Counted from the first letter of the stretch, positions 27,296-36,900 are shown. The stretch is DNA of 64,000 nt from Wolinella succinogenes DSM 1740 (GCF_000196135.1 NC_005090.1:816001-880000), one strand, 5' to 3'. The notes: generated from the letters alone by a model not told the origin. Program-made: numbers and translations.

Positions 27296-27820
27296 CTACT
27301 TGGATCCTCCGCCTAGAGATTGGATGTAGTAAGCAACATCATCCATCTCTTTTTTGCGATAGGTGGTGGCGATGCTCTGCTTCACGAATCGTGAAGGTCC
27401 ATCATATTGCCCTAATTGATAATCCCTAAGCTCCAAAGAGATATCTTCAGGTTTCCAAGTGCCAATCGCAGCTTTTCCGCTGAGTGAGACTTCAGCATTG
27501 ACCCCATGGCAGCTTGCGCAATCCCGATCATAAAGTCGTTTACCATTTTCTAGGTCGTAGGCTTTGCCTCCTGCGGGAGCTGAAACTTTAGCACTTCCCA
27601 TGAGACTCTCCAAAAAGCTCCTCTCAGCCACAGTCAAATCGGAATCTTCACGAACCACCTTGATATCTTTGCTCCCTAGATTTTTGGAGTATTTTTGCAA
27701 GATTGCTTTGATCTCATCGCCAAACTCCCCTTTTAGTTCAAAACAGACGCATTCATTCTCCGCATTCAAAGCAACAGTCATCAAGAGCGCCGCTAGCGCC
27801 ATTAAGGCTTTTCTCTTCAA
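27296..27820 (-). CDS. Periplasmic monoheme c-type cytochrome with extra N-terminal domain
   Basis: A 174-residue exported protein. The signal peptide KRKALMALAALLMTVALNA is followed by a ~70-residue region with two close Cys (ECVCFELKG) and then a class I cytochrome domain with haem site CASCH (~107-111) and a C-terminal helix DDVAYYIQSLGG; a Met late in the domain may be the sixth ligand (KEMDDVAYY). TTG at 27820 has AAAGGAG 7 bases upstream. Electron partner unknown. The N-terminal region has no family I recognise. Confidence 0.85.
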   Translation of the reverse strand: MKRKALMALAALLMTVALNAENECVCFELKGEFGDEIKAILQKYSKNLGSKDIKVVREDSDLTVAERSFLESLMGSAKVSAPAGGKAYDLENGKRLYDRDCASCHGVNAEVSLSGKAAIGTWKPEDISLELRDYQLGQYDGPSRFVKQSIATTYRKKEMDDVAYYIQSLGGGSK

Positions 27821-27958
27821 TCCAAGACTCCTTTGGTGGTTTTGCAAAATTTAGCCAAGATTCTGCCCTAAATATATTTAAGAATAGAAGAGACTCTTTT
27901 AAAAGCTTGAAAAGCCCCATTTAGCGCCTGATTAAAACTCTATTTAGATAGGATGGAC

Positions 27959-27964
27959 TATAAT
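27959..27964 (+). promoter_or_regulatory. -10 element of probable 6S RNA gene
   Basis: Perfect TATAAT about 7 bases before the predicted 5' end of the structured RNA upstream of purD. Confidence 0.55.
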
Positions 27965-27969
27965 GTCAA

Positions 27970-28130
27970 AGCCTGAGCGGAGCGTGATTTCCAACAAATT
28001 GGGGTCCGACAATCTAAGTATAGTCAGGCAGGTAGATGATCTTGTGTGTTCGGTGTTTCCGTTTGTAGCCTCTAAGGTGAGGATTTGCCGCCTAATAGGT
28101 CGCTCTTGTCTGAGTTGTTGGCTTTTTTTG
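27970..28130 (+). ncRNA. ssrS: Probable 6S RNA (ssrS) upstream of purD
   Basis: This stretch, between the cytochrome gene and purD, contains no plausible gene but has a perfect TATAAT just upstream and a seven-T run at its 3' end (28123-28129). Its ends pair with each other (AAAGCC 27968-27973 with GGCTTT 28120-28125); further in, GAGCG (27980-27984) pairs with CGCTC (28101-28105), and a long arm pairs AGGC plus GGTAGAT (28026-28037, one bulged A) with ATTTGCC plus GCCT (28083-28093). A ~160-nt rod with an open middle is the layout of 6S RNA, the RNA polymerase mimic. As I recall, 6S lies upstream of purD in Helicobacter relatives. I folded it by eye only. The rest of the 385-bp gap (27821-27958 and 28131-28205) holds only the purD ribosome-binding site and nothing else I can identify. 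Confidence 0.55.
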
Positions 28131-28205
28131 GGGCCACGCAACTTGGTAACGCCCGCTCGGGCATCTCCTTGACCATCCATACGACCAAAATTCATCGGAG
28201 TTTTC

Positions 28206-29465
28206 ATGAATATACTCATTATAGGAAGCGGAGCGCGAGAGTACTCCATGGGATTGGCCCTCAAAAAAGACCCAAGAGTAGAGAAGATACTCTTCTACCC
28301 AGGGAATGGCGCCACCCCTAGAATCGGAGAAAATCTTTCCTTTGCTTCCTATGAGGAGTTGGCGGCCTTTGCCCTCGCACTTCCTGTTGATCTTACGGTG
28401 GTGGGACCCGAGCAGCCTTTGGTGGAGGGGGTGAGTGATCTCTTTAGAAGCAAGGGGTTGGCCGTCTTTGGGCCAAGTGCTTTGGCTGCAAGATTGGAGG
28501 GCTCTAAGGGATTCATGAAGCAGTTTGCTGCGAGAAACTCCCTGCCCACCGCTCGATTCTTAGAGACAGAGAGCGAGGAAGAGGCAAGAGCGTTTATTCA
28601 ATCCCTCACTCCTCCCGTGGTGGTGAAGGCTGATGGTCTTTGTGCAGGCAAAGGGGTGATCATCGCCCAAAGTCACCAAGAGGCGATCGAGGCTGTTTTG
28701 GAGATGCTAAGCGGAGAGGGATTTGGCGAAGCGGGTAAAAAAGTGGTGATCGAGGAGTTTTTGGATGGTTTTGAGCTCTCCGTTTTTGCGGTGAGTGATG
28801 GGGAGGATTATGTGATTTTGCCCGCGTGCCAAGACCACAAGCGGCTTCTTAGCGGCAACCAAGGACCCAATACGGGAGGGATGGGAGCCTACGCCCCTAC
28901 GCCTTTGGCGACCCCAGAGCTTCTTCGCGCTATTGATGAGCGAATCATCGCTCCCACTATTAGCGCCATGAAAGCGGAGGGCTACCCTTTTGAAGGGACG
29001 CTTTTTGCGGGAATCATGGTCGTTAGGGGCGAACCCTATCTCTTGGAATTCAATGTTCGCTTTGGAGATCCTGAGTGTGAGGTGCTCATGCCACTCTTCA
29101 AAACCCCTCTTCTTGATCTGCTCTTAGCAAGCGCCAAGGGAGAAATCAAGGGAATCAAGGTGGAGTTTCACGATCGATTCTGCATGGGAGTGGTGATGGC
29201 TTCGGGTAACTACCCTTATGGAAACTCCACTCCTGAGCCAATCCTCCTTTCACCCCTTTATCAAGAGAGCGAAGAGTCTCATATTTCGTTTGCGGGAGTT
29301 TCGCTCAAGGGCGAAGAGCTGCTGGCTAGCGGCGGAAGGGTGCTTGTTTGTGTGGGCTTAGGCTCGGATGTGAGAGAGGCTAGAGAGAGGGCGTATGCAC
29401 TCTCTTCTTTGGTCGATTTCAAAGGGCGTCAATATCGAGATGATATCGCCCACGAGGTATTGTGA
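28206..29465 (+). CDS. purD: Phosphoribosylamine-glycine ligase PurD
   Basis: A 419-residue ATP-grasp enzyme joining glycine to phosphoribosylamine in purine synthesis. The N-terminus NILIIGSGAREYSMGLAL, the ATP-grasp signature VVVKADGLCAGKGVIIAQ (~138-155) and the stretch LSGNQGPNTGGMGAYAPTPL (~217-236) are diagnostic. GGAG precedes the ATG. Length is normal. It heads a plus-strand series running to atpE. Confidence 0.97.
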   Translation: MNILIIGSGAREYSMGLALKKDPRVEKILFYPGNGATPRIGENLSFASYEELAAFALALPVDLTVVGPEQPLVEGVSDLFRSKGLAVFGPSALAARLEGSKGFMKQFAARNSLPTARFLETESEEEARAFIQSLTPPVVVKADGLCAGKGVIIAQSHQEAIEAVLEMLSGEGFGEAGKKVVIEEFLDGFELSVFAVSDGEDYVILPACQDHKRLLSGNQGPNTGGMGAYAPTPLATPELLRAIDERIIAPTISAMKAEGYPFEGTLFAGIMVVRGEPYLLEFNVRFGDPECEVLMPLFKTPLLDLLLASAKGEIKGIKVEFHDRFCMGVVMASGNYPYGNSTPEPILLSPLYQESEESHISFAGVSLKGEELLASGGRVLVCVGLGSDVREARERAYALSSLVDFKGRQYRDDIAHEVL

Positions 29466-29466
29466 G

Positions 29467-29922
29467 ATGAAAGATCGACTCGAAGAGATATTTGAGCGGG
29501 AAAATCTTCGCACCCCCTCAATGTTTCGGAGAATCATGGCCTACACCATTGATGATCTGCTGATCTCTTTGTTGATGGTGGTGATTCTTTGGGACCGAAT
29601 CGAGGCGCACGCTTCGGATCCAGAAGCGATGATAGGAATCATCAATGCAGCCCTTTTAGAGATCGTGGCGATTCGATTCTTCTATCAATGGATTTTTGTC
29701 ACCTTTTATGGAGCCACCCTGGGCAAGATGCTCTTTAAGATGAGGGTGGTTTCGATTGACACCTTGGATAATCCCGCTTTGATTCCTTCGGCCATTCGCT
29801 CGGCCATCAGAGCCGCAGGTGAAATCCTCTTTTATATCCCATTGGCGGTGGCATTTATGGATAGCTTCAAACAAGCCCTTCATGATAAAGTCGCCAAGAC
29901 TGTCGTTGTGTCGCTTGCGTAA
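29467..29922 (+). CDS. RDD-family membrane protein
   Basis: A 151-residue protein with the RDD pattern: RRIMAYTIDDLLISLLMVVIL (the conserved Arg and Asp pair in the first span), a second span with FFYQWIFVTFYGATLGKML, and a third span before the C-terminus. RDD proteins are small inner-membrane proteins of mostly unknown role, some linked to Na+/H+ exchange. ATG at 29467 follows GAGGT and begins 1 bp after purD. Its end overlaps the start region of lptD. Confidence 0.85.
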   Translation: MKDRLEEIFERENLRTPSMFRRIMAYTIDDLLISLLMVVILWDRIEAHASDPEAMIGIINAALLEIVAIRFFYQWIFVTFYGATLGKMLFKMRVVSIDTLDNPALIPSAIRSAIRAAGEILFYIPLAVAFMDSFKQALHDKVAKTVVVSLA

Positions 29923-32032
29923 AAGGGTTTTGGCGGCGGCTTTATTGCTGCCTTTGTGCCTTTGGGGGAGGGCAACGCTTGAGCGATTTGACAAGGATCA
30001 AAATAAGATTTTTGAGTTCTTGGCCGATCATATGGATGCTCAAGATAAGATTCTTCTAGGCAAGGGGAATGTCACTCTTATTAACCTAGATTACTATGTC
30101 ACCGCCCAATACGCTAAATATGACACCCAAAATGGCTACATTGATCTTGAGGGTGAGGTGAATGTCTTTAAAGGAAACGCCCTCTATCTCAAGTCGCAGA
30201 CGGTAAGAATTGAGCTCAACAGCGATTACGCTTTTTTGGAACCTTTTTATCTTCAGGATAGCTCGACAGGGATGTGGATCAGCTCCTCTCAGGCCGATTT
30301 TTCCAATGAGGAGTATCGCTTTGGAGAATCGGTGCTCTCCACTTGCAACGCCTCTAATCCTATTTGGCATATTGAGATGAACGAGGGAACCTATGACGCC
30401 CAAAGTGAATGGATGAGCATGTGGGGCCCCAAACTCTATTTCTATCGCTACCCCGTCTTTTACTCTCCCTATCTCTCCTTCTCGGCAGGCTATAAGCGAA
30501 AAACAGGGCTTCTTTACCCCTCTTTTTCGCACTCCAAAGATGATGGATTTGTCTATAATCAACCCATTTTTATCGCGCCTGAAGATTCTTGGGATGTGAC
30601 TCTTTCGCCTCAAATTCGTACCACACGAGGAAAAGGACTCTTTGGAGAGTTTAGGATGGCGGATGAGCAGAATAATATTCTTTGGTTTAACACAGGGTTT
30701 TTTCGCAACACCCAAAGCTATCAAGATGAGTATGATCTAAAAAACAGAACCCACCTTGGCTATCAGCTCAAATACCAGCGCCAATCTCTGCTTAACACCT
30801 ATTTTAGTCATTTTGACGAGGATGGAATCTATGTGGACTTCACCCATCTCAATGACATTGACTACTTGAGGTTGCAAAAAGAGGGCGAGGAGAGCGCAGA
30901 TATCCGCAATAAGCTTCTCACCTCTAGGCTCAACTACTATCTCAAAGGGGAGCAGGACTATTTGGGCTTTTATGCCAAGTATTACATTGACCTCTCTAAA
31001 GCCGACAACGATACCACACTCCAAACTCTTCCTGCGATCCAATACCATCGCCACACTGAACCTATCTTTTTAGATCGGCTCACCTATTCGGCGGATTATC
31101 AAGTGAAGAATCTTGCGCGACGAACGGGTTATGAAGTGACACAGCAGGAGCTAAGTGTACCCGTGAGTTACACCATGCCCTTGGCCGATGACTATTTTTC
31201 GCTCACACTCGGCTCTAGCTTCTACGCTACAAGGGCTAACTATCGAGGATTTAATCGCTCTTCTGAGAGTCTGCTTGAGAATGGGAGCTTTTATAGCAAC
31301 TACTACACAGCTGCGATCAATAGCGATTTAGCGCGCTTTTATGAAGATTTTTTTCATACGATTCATTATGAGGCGGCCTATATTTTGCCGGGGATGAAAG
31401 ATCGTCGCGGGGATTTTGCCGAAGTGCTCTCACTCCCTGGGAACAGTGAAGAGCTAGATTTGAAAATGTCCCAATTTTTTTATGATTCTAACTCTAGAAT
31501 GTTCCTCTATCACAAGATGGCGCAGCCTCTCTATTTTGATGATTATCTAGAGAAATACGGCGAGCTAGAGAATGAGGTGCGCTACTATTTTGATGAACAT
31601 TGGTCGCTAGGGAGCACCATTTTTTACTCCCATGAAGAGAATAGAATTGTCGAATCTTCTCACGATCTCACCTACACAGAAGACTATTTTTCGGCCTACT
31701 TAGGCCACTTCTTCCGTGAACGCTATTTGCGAAATAGCGAAGGGGGAAGCGGGACTTTGGAGGCGAACTTTATTCGCGCAGGTTTCAAAAAAGATTTCGA
31801 AGAGTTTAGCCTTTTTGGGAGTTTGGGGTATGATTACCAAGAGAAATACTTCAGGACTTGGAGTGCTGGAATCCAAAAAGAGGTCAAATGCTTCTCCTAT
31901 AGGCTTAGATTTGTGAATGAGATTCGCCCTGTTTTGACCACCACAGGGGCCAAGCCGGTGGAGGATCGATATGTGATGTTTGAGTTTCGCTTTGTGCCAG
32001 TGATTAGCGCCAAAATCAAACAAGAACAGTAA
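29882..32032 (+). CDS. lptD: LPS-assembly outer-membrane protein LptD
   Basis: About 716 residues with a signal peptide (KRVLAAALLLPLCLWGRA), an N-terminal OstA-type beta-jellyroll (NVTLINLDYYVTAQYAKYDT, YIDLEGEVNVFKGNALYL) and a large beta-barrel whose strands alternate aromatic residues (for example YYLKGEQDYLGFYAKYYID). LptD inserts lipopolysaccharide into the outer leaflet with LptE. A Cys at ~135 is present, in place of the several disulfide Cys of E. coli LptD. The start is uncertain: ATG 29882 and TTG 29915, both inside the RDD gene, lack a clear ribosome-binding site; translation may be coupled. Confidence 0.88.
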   Translation: MIKSPRLSLCRLRKRVLAAALLLPLCLWGRATLERFDKDQNKIFEFLADHMDAQDKILLGKGNVTLINLDYYVTAQYAKYDTQNGYIDLEGEVNVFKGNALYLKSQTVRIELNSDYAFLEPFYLQDSSTGMWISSSQADFSNEEYRFGESVLSTCNASNPIWHIEMNEGTYDAQSEWMSMWGPKLYFYRYPVFYSPYLSFSAGYKRKTGLLYPSFSHSKDDGFVYNQPIFIAPEDSWDVTLSPQIRTTRGKGLFGEFRMADEQNNILWFNTGFFRNTQSYQDEYDLKNRTHLGYQLKYQRQSLLNTYFSHFDEDGIYVDFTHLNDIDYLRLQKEGEESADIRNKLLTSRLNYYLKGEQDYLGFYAKYYIDLSKADNDTTLQTLPAIQYHRHTEPIFLDRLTYSADYQVKNLARRTGYEVTQQELSVPVSYTMPLADDYFSLTLGSSFYATRANYRGFNRSSESLLENGSFYSNYYTAAINSDLARFYEDFFHTIHYEAAYILPGMKDRRGDFAEVLSLPGNSEELDLKMSQFFYDSNSRMFLYHKMAQPLYFDDYLEKYGELENEVRYYFDEHWSLGSTIFYSHEENRIVESSHDLTYTEDYFSAYLGHFFRERYLRNSEGGSGTLEANFIRAGFKKDFEEFSLFGSLGYDYQEKYFRTWSAGIQKEVKCFSYRLRFVNEIRPVLTTTGAKPVEDRYVMFEFRFVPVISAKIKQEQ

Positions 32033-32050
32033 AACTTTTTAGGAAGATTG

Positions 32051-33439
32051 ATGAAGAGTGAAGTGAAAGTCGGAATCTTTGTCTTTAGTGCGATTGTGAT
32101 GCTCTTTTTGATGAGCACTCAAATCAACCGCTTTAGCGTCGGACAAAAGAGCGGATATCCGATTGAAGCGCTTTTGGGGAATGCCTCAGGCTTGGAGATG
32201 TACGCCAAAGTTAAAGTTAATGGAGTGGAGAGTGGACATGTCTCTAGGGTCTATCTCTATGAAAATCAGGCCTACGCCACCCTTTTTCTTCAAGAGGGGG
32301 TGAAGATTCCCGTTGATTCGAAAGTGCTTTTAACACAAGAGAGTATGCTGGGGAGCAAATATATTGAGCTCATCCCTGGAGCTTCTTTGGAAGTGGTAGA
32401 GAGGAACGGAGTTTTAAAGAATCAGAAGATCATGTCGAGTTTTGATCAGACAAGTGATTCGATTAATGAGGCGGCGGTTGAGTTTAAAGAGTTTATTAAA
32501 GAGGCCAGAGAGGTTCTTAATGAAGAATCGCGTCAAGACCTCACGCAGACTTTTGCCAACTTAAGGCGTGTCACTGAGACGATTGAAGCGATGTTAGCGG
32601 AGAATCGGAGTGAGCTTAAAAAGGCGATCGAAGGGGTGAGGCTCATGGCGAGTTCGCTTGAGGGCGCGGGCAGAGAGTTTGGCACGACCTCATCAAAGTT
32701 TGGCACCACAGCGGATACGATTAATGCCAAGCTCCCGCATATCGTGGACAGGGTCGATTCGGTCGTCACAGGGGCGGATGAGGTGATCCAAGAGAATAAG
32801 CAGCCTCTTAATGATGCACTCAAATCGGTGGATCAGTTCTTCAGCAATGGAAATCGTGTCGTCAATAAGCTGGATGATTACCTGTCCATCGTGGATCGAA
32901 GCGAGATTGAAGTGGGGATGCGCGTGGAGCATCTAGCTAGAGATTCTTATTCCAAGGGATACGCCTCGCTCTATTACAAGCCTAATCCGACACGCTACTA
33001 TATGTTTGATATCGTGAGCACGGACGACTACTCCAAGGAGATCAATGGTCAGTGGGTGGAGCCCAAACGAACCGATAAGGCCAAGTACTACTTTTCGGCT
33101 CAGCTTGGCAAGCGATATGATGACCTTCTTTTGCGCGGGGGAATCATCGAGAGTACGGCAGGGGTTGGAATTGACTACTTCTTCCTAAACGATCAGCTCC
33201 GCACCTCTTTGGAAGCCTTCGACTTTGATGGGAAGCATGACCTAAGGGGTGAGAATCCTCATCTCAAAGCCTCCATTCGCTATACGATTTTACGACACGT
33301 GGACACCTATTTTGGGGTGGACAATTTCCTTAACAAAGATTCGGTGAATGGATTCGTGGGGATTGGGGTGCGATTTGTGGATGATGACATGAAAAAGCTC
33401 CTTGGCACGATGGGCGGAGCTTCGTCCTTGGCAAGGTAG
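32051..33439 (+). CDS. MCE-domain (MlaD-like) lipid-transport protein
   Basis: A 462-residue protein with an N-terminal anchor (~9-25, GIFVFSAIVMLFLM), an MCE domain at ~38-115 (GNASGLEMYAKVKVNGVESG, LLTQESMLGSKYIELIPG), a long helical region to ~300 rich in Glu, Lys and Thr, and a C-terminal part with repeating aromatic strands (GYASLYYKPNPTRYYMFDIV, YYFSAQLGKRYDDLLLRGG) that looks like a small beta-barrel or beta-sandwich. MCE proteins shuttle phospholipids across the periplasm. No ABC partner genes are adjacent. ATG 32051 follows AGGA. It lies directly behind lptD. Confidence 0.85.
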   Translation: MKSEVKVGIFVFSAIVMLFLMSTQINRFSVGQKSGYPIEALLGNASGLEMYAKVKVNGVESGHVSRVYLYENQAYATLFLQEGVKIPVDSKVLLTQESMLGSKYIELIPGASLEVVERNGVLKNQKIMSSFDQTSDSINEAAVEFKEFIKEAREVLNEESRQDLTQTFANLRRVTETIEAMLAENRSELKKAIEGVRLMASSLEGAGREFGTTSSKFGTTADTINAKLPHIVDRVDSVVTGADEVIQENKQPLNDALKSVDQFFSNGNRVVNKLDDYLSIVDRSEIEVGMRVEHLARDSYSKGYASLYYKPNPTRYYMFDIVSTDDYSKEINGQWVEPKRTDKAKYYFSAQLGKRYDDLLLRGGIIESTAGVGIDYFFLNDQLRTSLEAFDFDGKHDLRGENPHLKASIRYTILRHVDTYFGVDNFLNKDSVNGFVGIGVRFVDDDMKKLLGTMGGASSLAR

Positions 33440-33449
33440 GGTAGGAGTA

Positions 33450-34157
33450 ATGCCCAAGGAGGTGATGGCGCGAAAGAAGGACACGCTCAGGGATCGAGAT
33501 GATGCCTTGGCGCGTCTAATGGAGATCATGCCCATCAAGAATATGCAAAAGCAGGACAATCTTGTGGTCGCCATCTCTTCGGGCGGAGTCCTCTTTGCCC
33601 ATAAGTTGGCTCAAGCCATCAATGCTCCCTTTGACTTTCTCTTCACCCAAGCCATTCCCTCGCCGCATAATCCCGAATGTGATATCGCTATGATTAGTGA
33701 AACCTACGACATTGTCATTCATGAAGCCTTGGCGCAAGCGTTTGATATTAGTCTGGATTACATTTATGGTGAGGCACAGAGGCGCTATGAAGAGCGAATC
33801 TTGAAATATATTTACAAGTTTCGCAAAGGAGAGACCATCAGCTCGCTCAAAGGGAAACATGTTCTGCTTGTGGATGAGGGGATTGATAGTGGACTCACCA
33901 TCACCACCTCTGTCAAGGCGTGCATCACCCAGCAGGCCAAAAGCGTCTCCATTGCTGTGCCCGTGATGCCTTTGGATGTGGCATCGCTTTTGGATGAGAT
34001 CACCGATGATATCTACTGTGTGCTTAAACCCGCCCATTTTGTCGATGTTCCCACCTATTATGATGAGATTGAACCCGTGGAGCCAGCGATTGTAGAGAAG
34101 ATTCTCTCAGAGAGCCTTTTTAGAATGACCAAATTAGATAAAAACAAGGAAAAATAG
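33450..34157 (+). CDS. Phosphoribosyltransferase-family protein
   Basis: A 235-residue cytoplasmic protein with a type I PRTase fold. The PRPP loop appears as [22 protein letters not shown] (~150), with D-E-G-I-D-S-G replacing the usual DDxxxTG pattern, and an early [16 protein letters not shown] supplies the pyrophosphate loop. The substrate cannot be read; similar proteins are annotated as purine phosphoribosyltransferases or regulators. Start choice is between ATG 33450 (AGGAG close by) and ATG 33465 (AAGGAGG very close); I keep the longer. It ends 1 bp before pnp. Confidence 0.82.
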   Translation: MPKEVMARKKDTLRDRDDALARLMEIMPIKNMQKQDNLVVAISSGGVLFAHKLAQAINAPFDFLFTQAIPSPHNPECDIAMISETYDIVIHEALAQAFDISLDYIYGEAQRRYEERILKYIYKFRKGETISSLKGKHVLLVDEGIDSGLTITTSVKACITQQAKSVSIAVPVMPLDVASLLDEITDDIYCVLKPAHFVDVPTYYDEIEPVEPAIVEKILSESLFRMTKLDKNKEK

Positions 34158-34158
34158 C

Positions 34159-36369
34159 ATGAATGCAACCATTAAAGAGATAGCGCTTCCCAACAAAACG
34201 GAGACTTTTGAGTTTGGTGCCATCGCCAAGCAGGCCAATGGATCGGTGCTCTATCGATGTGGCAAGAGCGTTTTGCTGGCAAGCGTCTGCTATGAGAGCG
34301 ACGAGAGAGTCAAGGAGGATTTCCTGCCTTTGACGGTGCAGTACATCGAAAAGAGCTACGCGGCAGGAAAATTTCCTGGAGGATTCATCAAGAGAGAATC
34401 AAAGCCAGGCGATTTTGAGACACTCACCTCAAGGATTATTGATCGAAGCCTTCGACCCCTTTTCCCTAAAGGCTACGCACATCCCACCCAGATCACTGTG
34501 ATGGTACTCAGTGCTCAAAATGATGCCGATTTACAAACCATGGCGCTTAATGCGGCGTCAGCGGCACTTTTTGTTTCAGATATTCCTTTGCGCAAGCCCG
34601 TCCATGGATTGCGAATTGGAAAAATTAATGGGGCGCTCGTGGTCAACCCTACTACTAAAGAGATGAGCGAGAGCACTCTTGATCTCTTTGTTTCAGGTGT
34701 AGAGGAAGATCTGCTGATGATTGAGATGCGCACCCTTGCGAGTGATGAGATCAACAACACCTGCTTTGTGGGGGATTGCGGAATGGTTGCGGCAAGCGCG
34801 AGTGATATTTTGAAAATTCACCAAGCCAACGAAATGAAAGAGGAAGAGCTCCTAGAGGCCTTAGAGCTTGCCAAAACTTCCATCAAAAAGGCTTCAGCGT
34901 GTTATGTTGAGGCCTTCACCCCTTTAGCAAAACCCGATGCGATTTTAGAGCTTAAGCCTGATATCACCTCGAGTGAAATCTATCAATATATTAAAGAAAA
35001 TCACGCTATTGCGATCAAAGAGGCGATCACGCGCATGGCCAAGAGCGAACGCCATAGTGACCTAAAGAGAATCGCCAAAGAGATTGCTTCAAGTGAGCGC
35101 GCCCAAGAATCGGAGTGGAGCTTTGAGGCGGTCTATGAGACGGTGGGTAAATACAAGCGTGAGGCAGTGAGAGCACTGATTCTTGAAGAGAGAAGAAGAG
35201 CGGATGGAAGGGGTCTCAAAGAGGTTCGACCTATTGATATCCAAACCAATATCCTTCCCAATGCCCATGCCTCAGCACTCTTTACGCGCGGAGAGACGCA
35301 AGCTTTGGTGGTGGCGACTCTTGGTGGTGATATGGATGCGCAAAGCTATGAGCTCTTGACAGAGAAGGGAAGCTCCAAAGAGCGCTTTATGGTGCACTAC
35401 AATTTCCCCTCTTTCAGTGTGGGTGAAGCGGGCATGGTGGGGGCTCCGGGAAGACGAGAGCTTGGACACGGAAATCTTGCCAAGCGAGCCTTGGAGCCAA
35501 CTATTGAGGAGTGGGGCGCCCAGACGATTCGTCTTGTCTCGGAGATTTTAGAATCCAATGGTTCTTCTTCCATGGCGACGGTGTGCGGAGGCTCGCTCGC
35601 CCTCAAAGCGGCAGGAATCAACACCACTGCGTTAGTGGCTGGAGTGGCGATGGGGCTTATTGTAGAGGCAGAGAAGCATGCCATTTTGACCGATATCATG
35701 GGATTAGAAGATCATGATGGGGATATGGATTTTAAAATCGCTGGTACAAGCACGGGAATCACGGCCATGCAGATGGATATCAAGCTGGGTGGATTGAGCA
35801 TGGAGATACTCAAAGAGGCGCTCTATCAGGCCAAAGAGGGCAGGGAGCATATCCTTGGAATCATGGAAAAAGCCCAAAGTGAGATCATCATCAATGATGA
35901 GATTCTCCCCTCTCTGCAGATTTTCTCTATCAACCCTGGGAGAATCGTGGACATCATCGGGCAGGCAGGCAAGACGATCAAAGAGATCATTGAGCGCTTT
36001 GAAGTGGCCATCGACCTCAACCGTGACAATGGTGAGGTGAAAGTGACAGGAAGCAACAAGCAGAAGGTCGAAGCCGCCAAGGAGCATATCCTCTCTATCA
36101 GCAACCAAGAGGCTCCTCAGCGTGTACGTGTTGCGGATGTCTATAGCGCTGGAGAGGTTTTCAAGGGCAAGGTCAAGAAGATTGTAGATTTTGGAGCTTT
36201 CATTGAACTTCCCAAGGGAGGGGATGGACTGCTCCATGTTTCCAAAATTGTGCAGCACCGAGACCAGAGAATCGATGAAGTGATCAAAGAGGGCGAGGAG
36301 ATTGAGGTGCAAATCCTTTCAATCAACAAGAACAAGGTTGAATTAGGCCGTGCTACACGGCCTAATTAA
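34159..36369 (+). CDS. pnp: Polyribonucleotide nucleotidyltransferase (PNPase)
   Basis: A 736-residue 3'-5' phosphorolytic exoribonuclease of the RNA degradosome. Two RNase PH domains (~10-220 and ~310-540, the second with [14 protein letters not shown] and [23 protein letters not shown]) are separated by an alpha domain. KH ([18 protein letters not shown], ~595) and S1 ([31 protein letters not shown], ~665) RNA-binding domains follow, the complete family layout. A hairpin overlaps its stop codon. Confidence 0.98.
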   Translation: MNATIKEIALPNKTETFEFGAIAKQANGSVLYRCGKSVLLASVCYESDERVKEDFLPLTVQYIEKSYAAGKFPGGFIKRESKPGDFETLTSRIIDRSLRPLFPKGYAHPTQITVMVLSAQNDADLQTMALNAASAALFVSDIPLRKPVHGLRIGKINGALVVNPTTKEMSESTLDLFVSGVEEDLLMIEMRTLASDEINNTCFVGDCGMVAASASDILKIHQANEMKEEELLEALELAKTSIKKASACYVEAFTPLAKPDAILELKPDITSSEIYQYIKENHAIAIKEAITRMAKSERHSDLKRIAKEIASSERAQESEWSFEAVYETVGKYKREAVRALILEERRRADGRGLKEVRPIDIQTNILPNAHASALFTRGETQALVVATLGGDMDAQSYELLTEKGSSKERFMVHYNFPSFSVGEAGMVGAPGRRELGHGNLAKRALEPTIEEWGAQTIRLVSEILESNGSSSMATVCGGSLALKAAGINTTALVAGVAMGLIVEAEKHAILTDIMGLEDHDGDMDFKIAGTSTGITAMQMDIKLGGLSMEILKEALYQAKEGREHILGIMEKAQSEIIINDEILPSLQIFSINPGRIVDIIGQAGKTIKEIIERFEVAIDLNRDNGEVKVTGSNKQKVEAAKEHILSISNQEAPQRVRVADVYSAGEVFKGKVKKIVDFGAFIELPKGGDGLLHVSKIVQHRDQRIDEVIKEGEEIEVQILSINKNKVELGRATRPN
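36342..36366 (+). terminator. Hairpin at the end of pnp
   Basis: A perfect 10-bp stem (36342-36351 with 36357-36366, ATTAGGCCGT / ACGGCCTAAT) with a 5-base loop spans the last codons of pnp. The T-rich stretch (ACTTTTATAA) starts about 10 bases later, so it may be a weak terminator or an mRNA-protecting hairpin. Confidence 0.5.
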
Positions 36370-36391
36370 TCAAACTTTTATAAAAAAGCCG

Positions 36392-36397
36392 TATAAT
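36392..36397 (+). promoter_or_regulatory. -10 element of atpE
   Basis: Perfect TATAAT 75 bases before the atpE ATG; gives a leader of about 65 bases ending in a strong AAGGAG site, fitting a highly expressed gene. Confidence 0.6.
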
Positions 36398-36471
36398 TCC
36401 ACCCACCTAAAGTGTCAAGTAGGGGAATAGATCCGAACGGGCTTTGAGGATAAATATGAAGGAGTTTTTGC

Positions 36472-36771
36472 ATGAAAAAGTTGCTATTTGTTTTTCTTGC
36501 GCTTGCTGGCGTCGCTTTCGCGGCTGATGGTGAAATGATCAAGTCTTATTCAGCGATTGCCGCTGGAATCGGTCTTGGTATTGCAGCTCTTGGTGGTGCT
36601 GTTGGTATGGGAAATACAGCTGCGGCTACGATTTCTGGTATGGCTAGAAATCCTGGAGTTGGCGGTAAGATCATGACCACCATGTTCATTGCGATTGCGA
36701 TGATCGAAGCACAAGTTATTTATACCCTTGTTGTAGGTTTGATTCTTCTTTACGCAAACCCACTTCTCTAA
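36472..36771 (+). CDS. atpE: ATP synthase subunit c
   Basis: A 99-residue proteolipid forming the rotor ring of F-type ATP synthase. Two membrane helices joined by the polar loop ISGMARNPG at ~62-70 are typical; the second helix carries the proton-binding Glu in FIAIAMIEAQVIYTLVV (Glu at ~84). An N-terminal signal-like sequence KKLLFVFLALAGVAFAAD is present, as in related epsilonproteobacteria. The gene stands alone away from the rest of the atp operon, next to pnp, as in H. pylori. Confidence 0.96.
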   Translation: MKKLLFVFLALAGVAFAADGEMIKSYSAIAAGIGLGIAALGGAVGMGNTAAATISGMARNPGVGGKIMTTMFIAIAMIEAQVIYTLVVGLILLYANPLL

Positions 36772-36782
36772 TCTCTTATTAG

Positions 36783-36815
36783 CCTTGCGGATTTCTTCCG
36801 CGAGGTGATTTTTGT
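36783..36815 (+). terminator. atpE terminator
   Basis: Stem CCTTGCGGA (36783-36791) with TCCGCGAGG (36797-36805), 5-base loop, followed by TGATTTTTG. Sits between atpE and the first tRNA-Leu. Confidence 0.75.
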
Positions 36816-36900
36816 GCGCTGGTGGTGGAATTGGTAGACACACCATCTTGAGGGGGTGGCGGGGCGACCCGTGCGAGTTCGAGTCTCGCTCAGCGCACCA
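36816..36900 (+). tRNA. tRNA-Leu (anticodon GAG)
   Basis: Class II tRNA: acceptor GCGCTGG pairing with TCAGCGC, D loop AATTGGTAGAC, anticodon stem CCATC/GGTGG around TTGAGGG (anticodon GAG), a long variable arm, GTTCGAGTC T arm and an encoded CCA. Confidence 0.95.

Noticed and set aside
27290-27309. Terminator between the YjfB-like gene and the cytochrome gene
   Set aside because: GAGGATC/GATCCTC can pair, but the stem lies on the cytochrome stop codon and no T run follows.
28151-28162. GCCC-GCTC-GGGC hairpin after the 6S candidate as its terminator
   Set aside because: Only 4 bp and no T run; the seven-T run at 28123-28129 is a better 3' end.
36346-36430. Riboswitch in the atpE leader
   Set aside because: The leader is short and I see only the pnp hairpin, TATAAT and a ribosome-binding site, with no known aptamer pattern.
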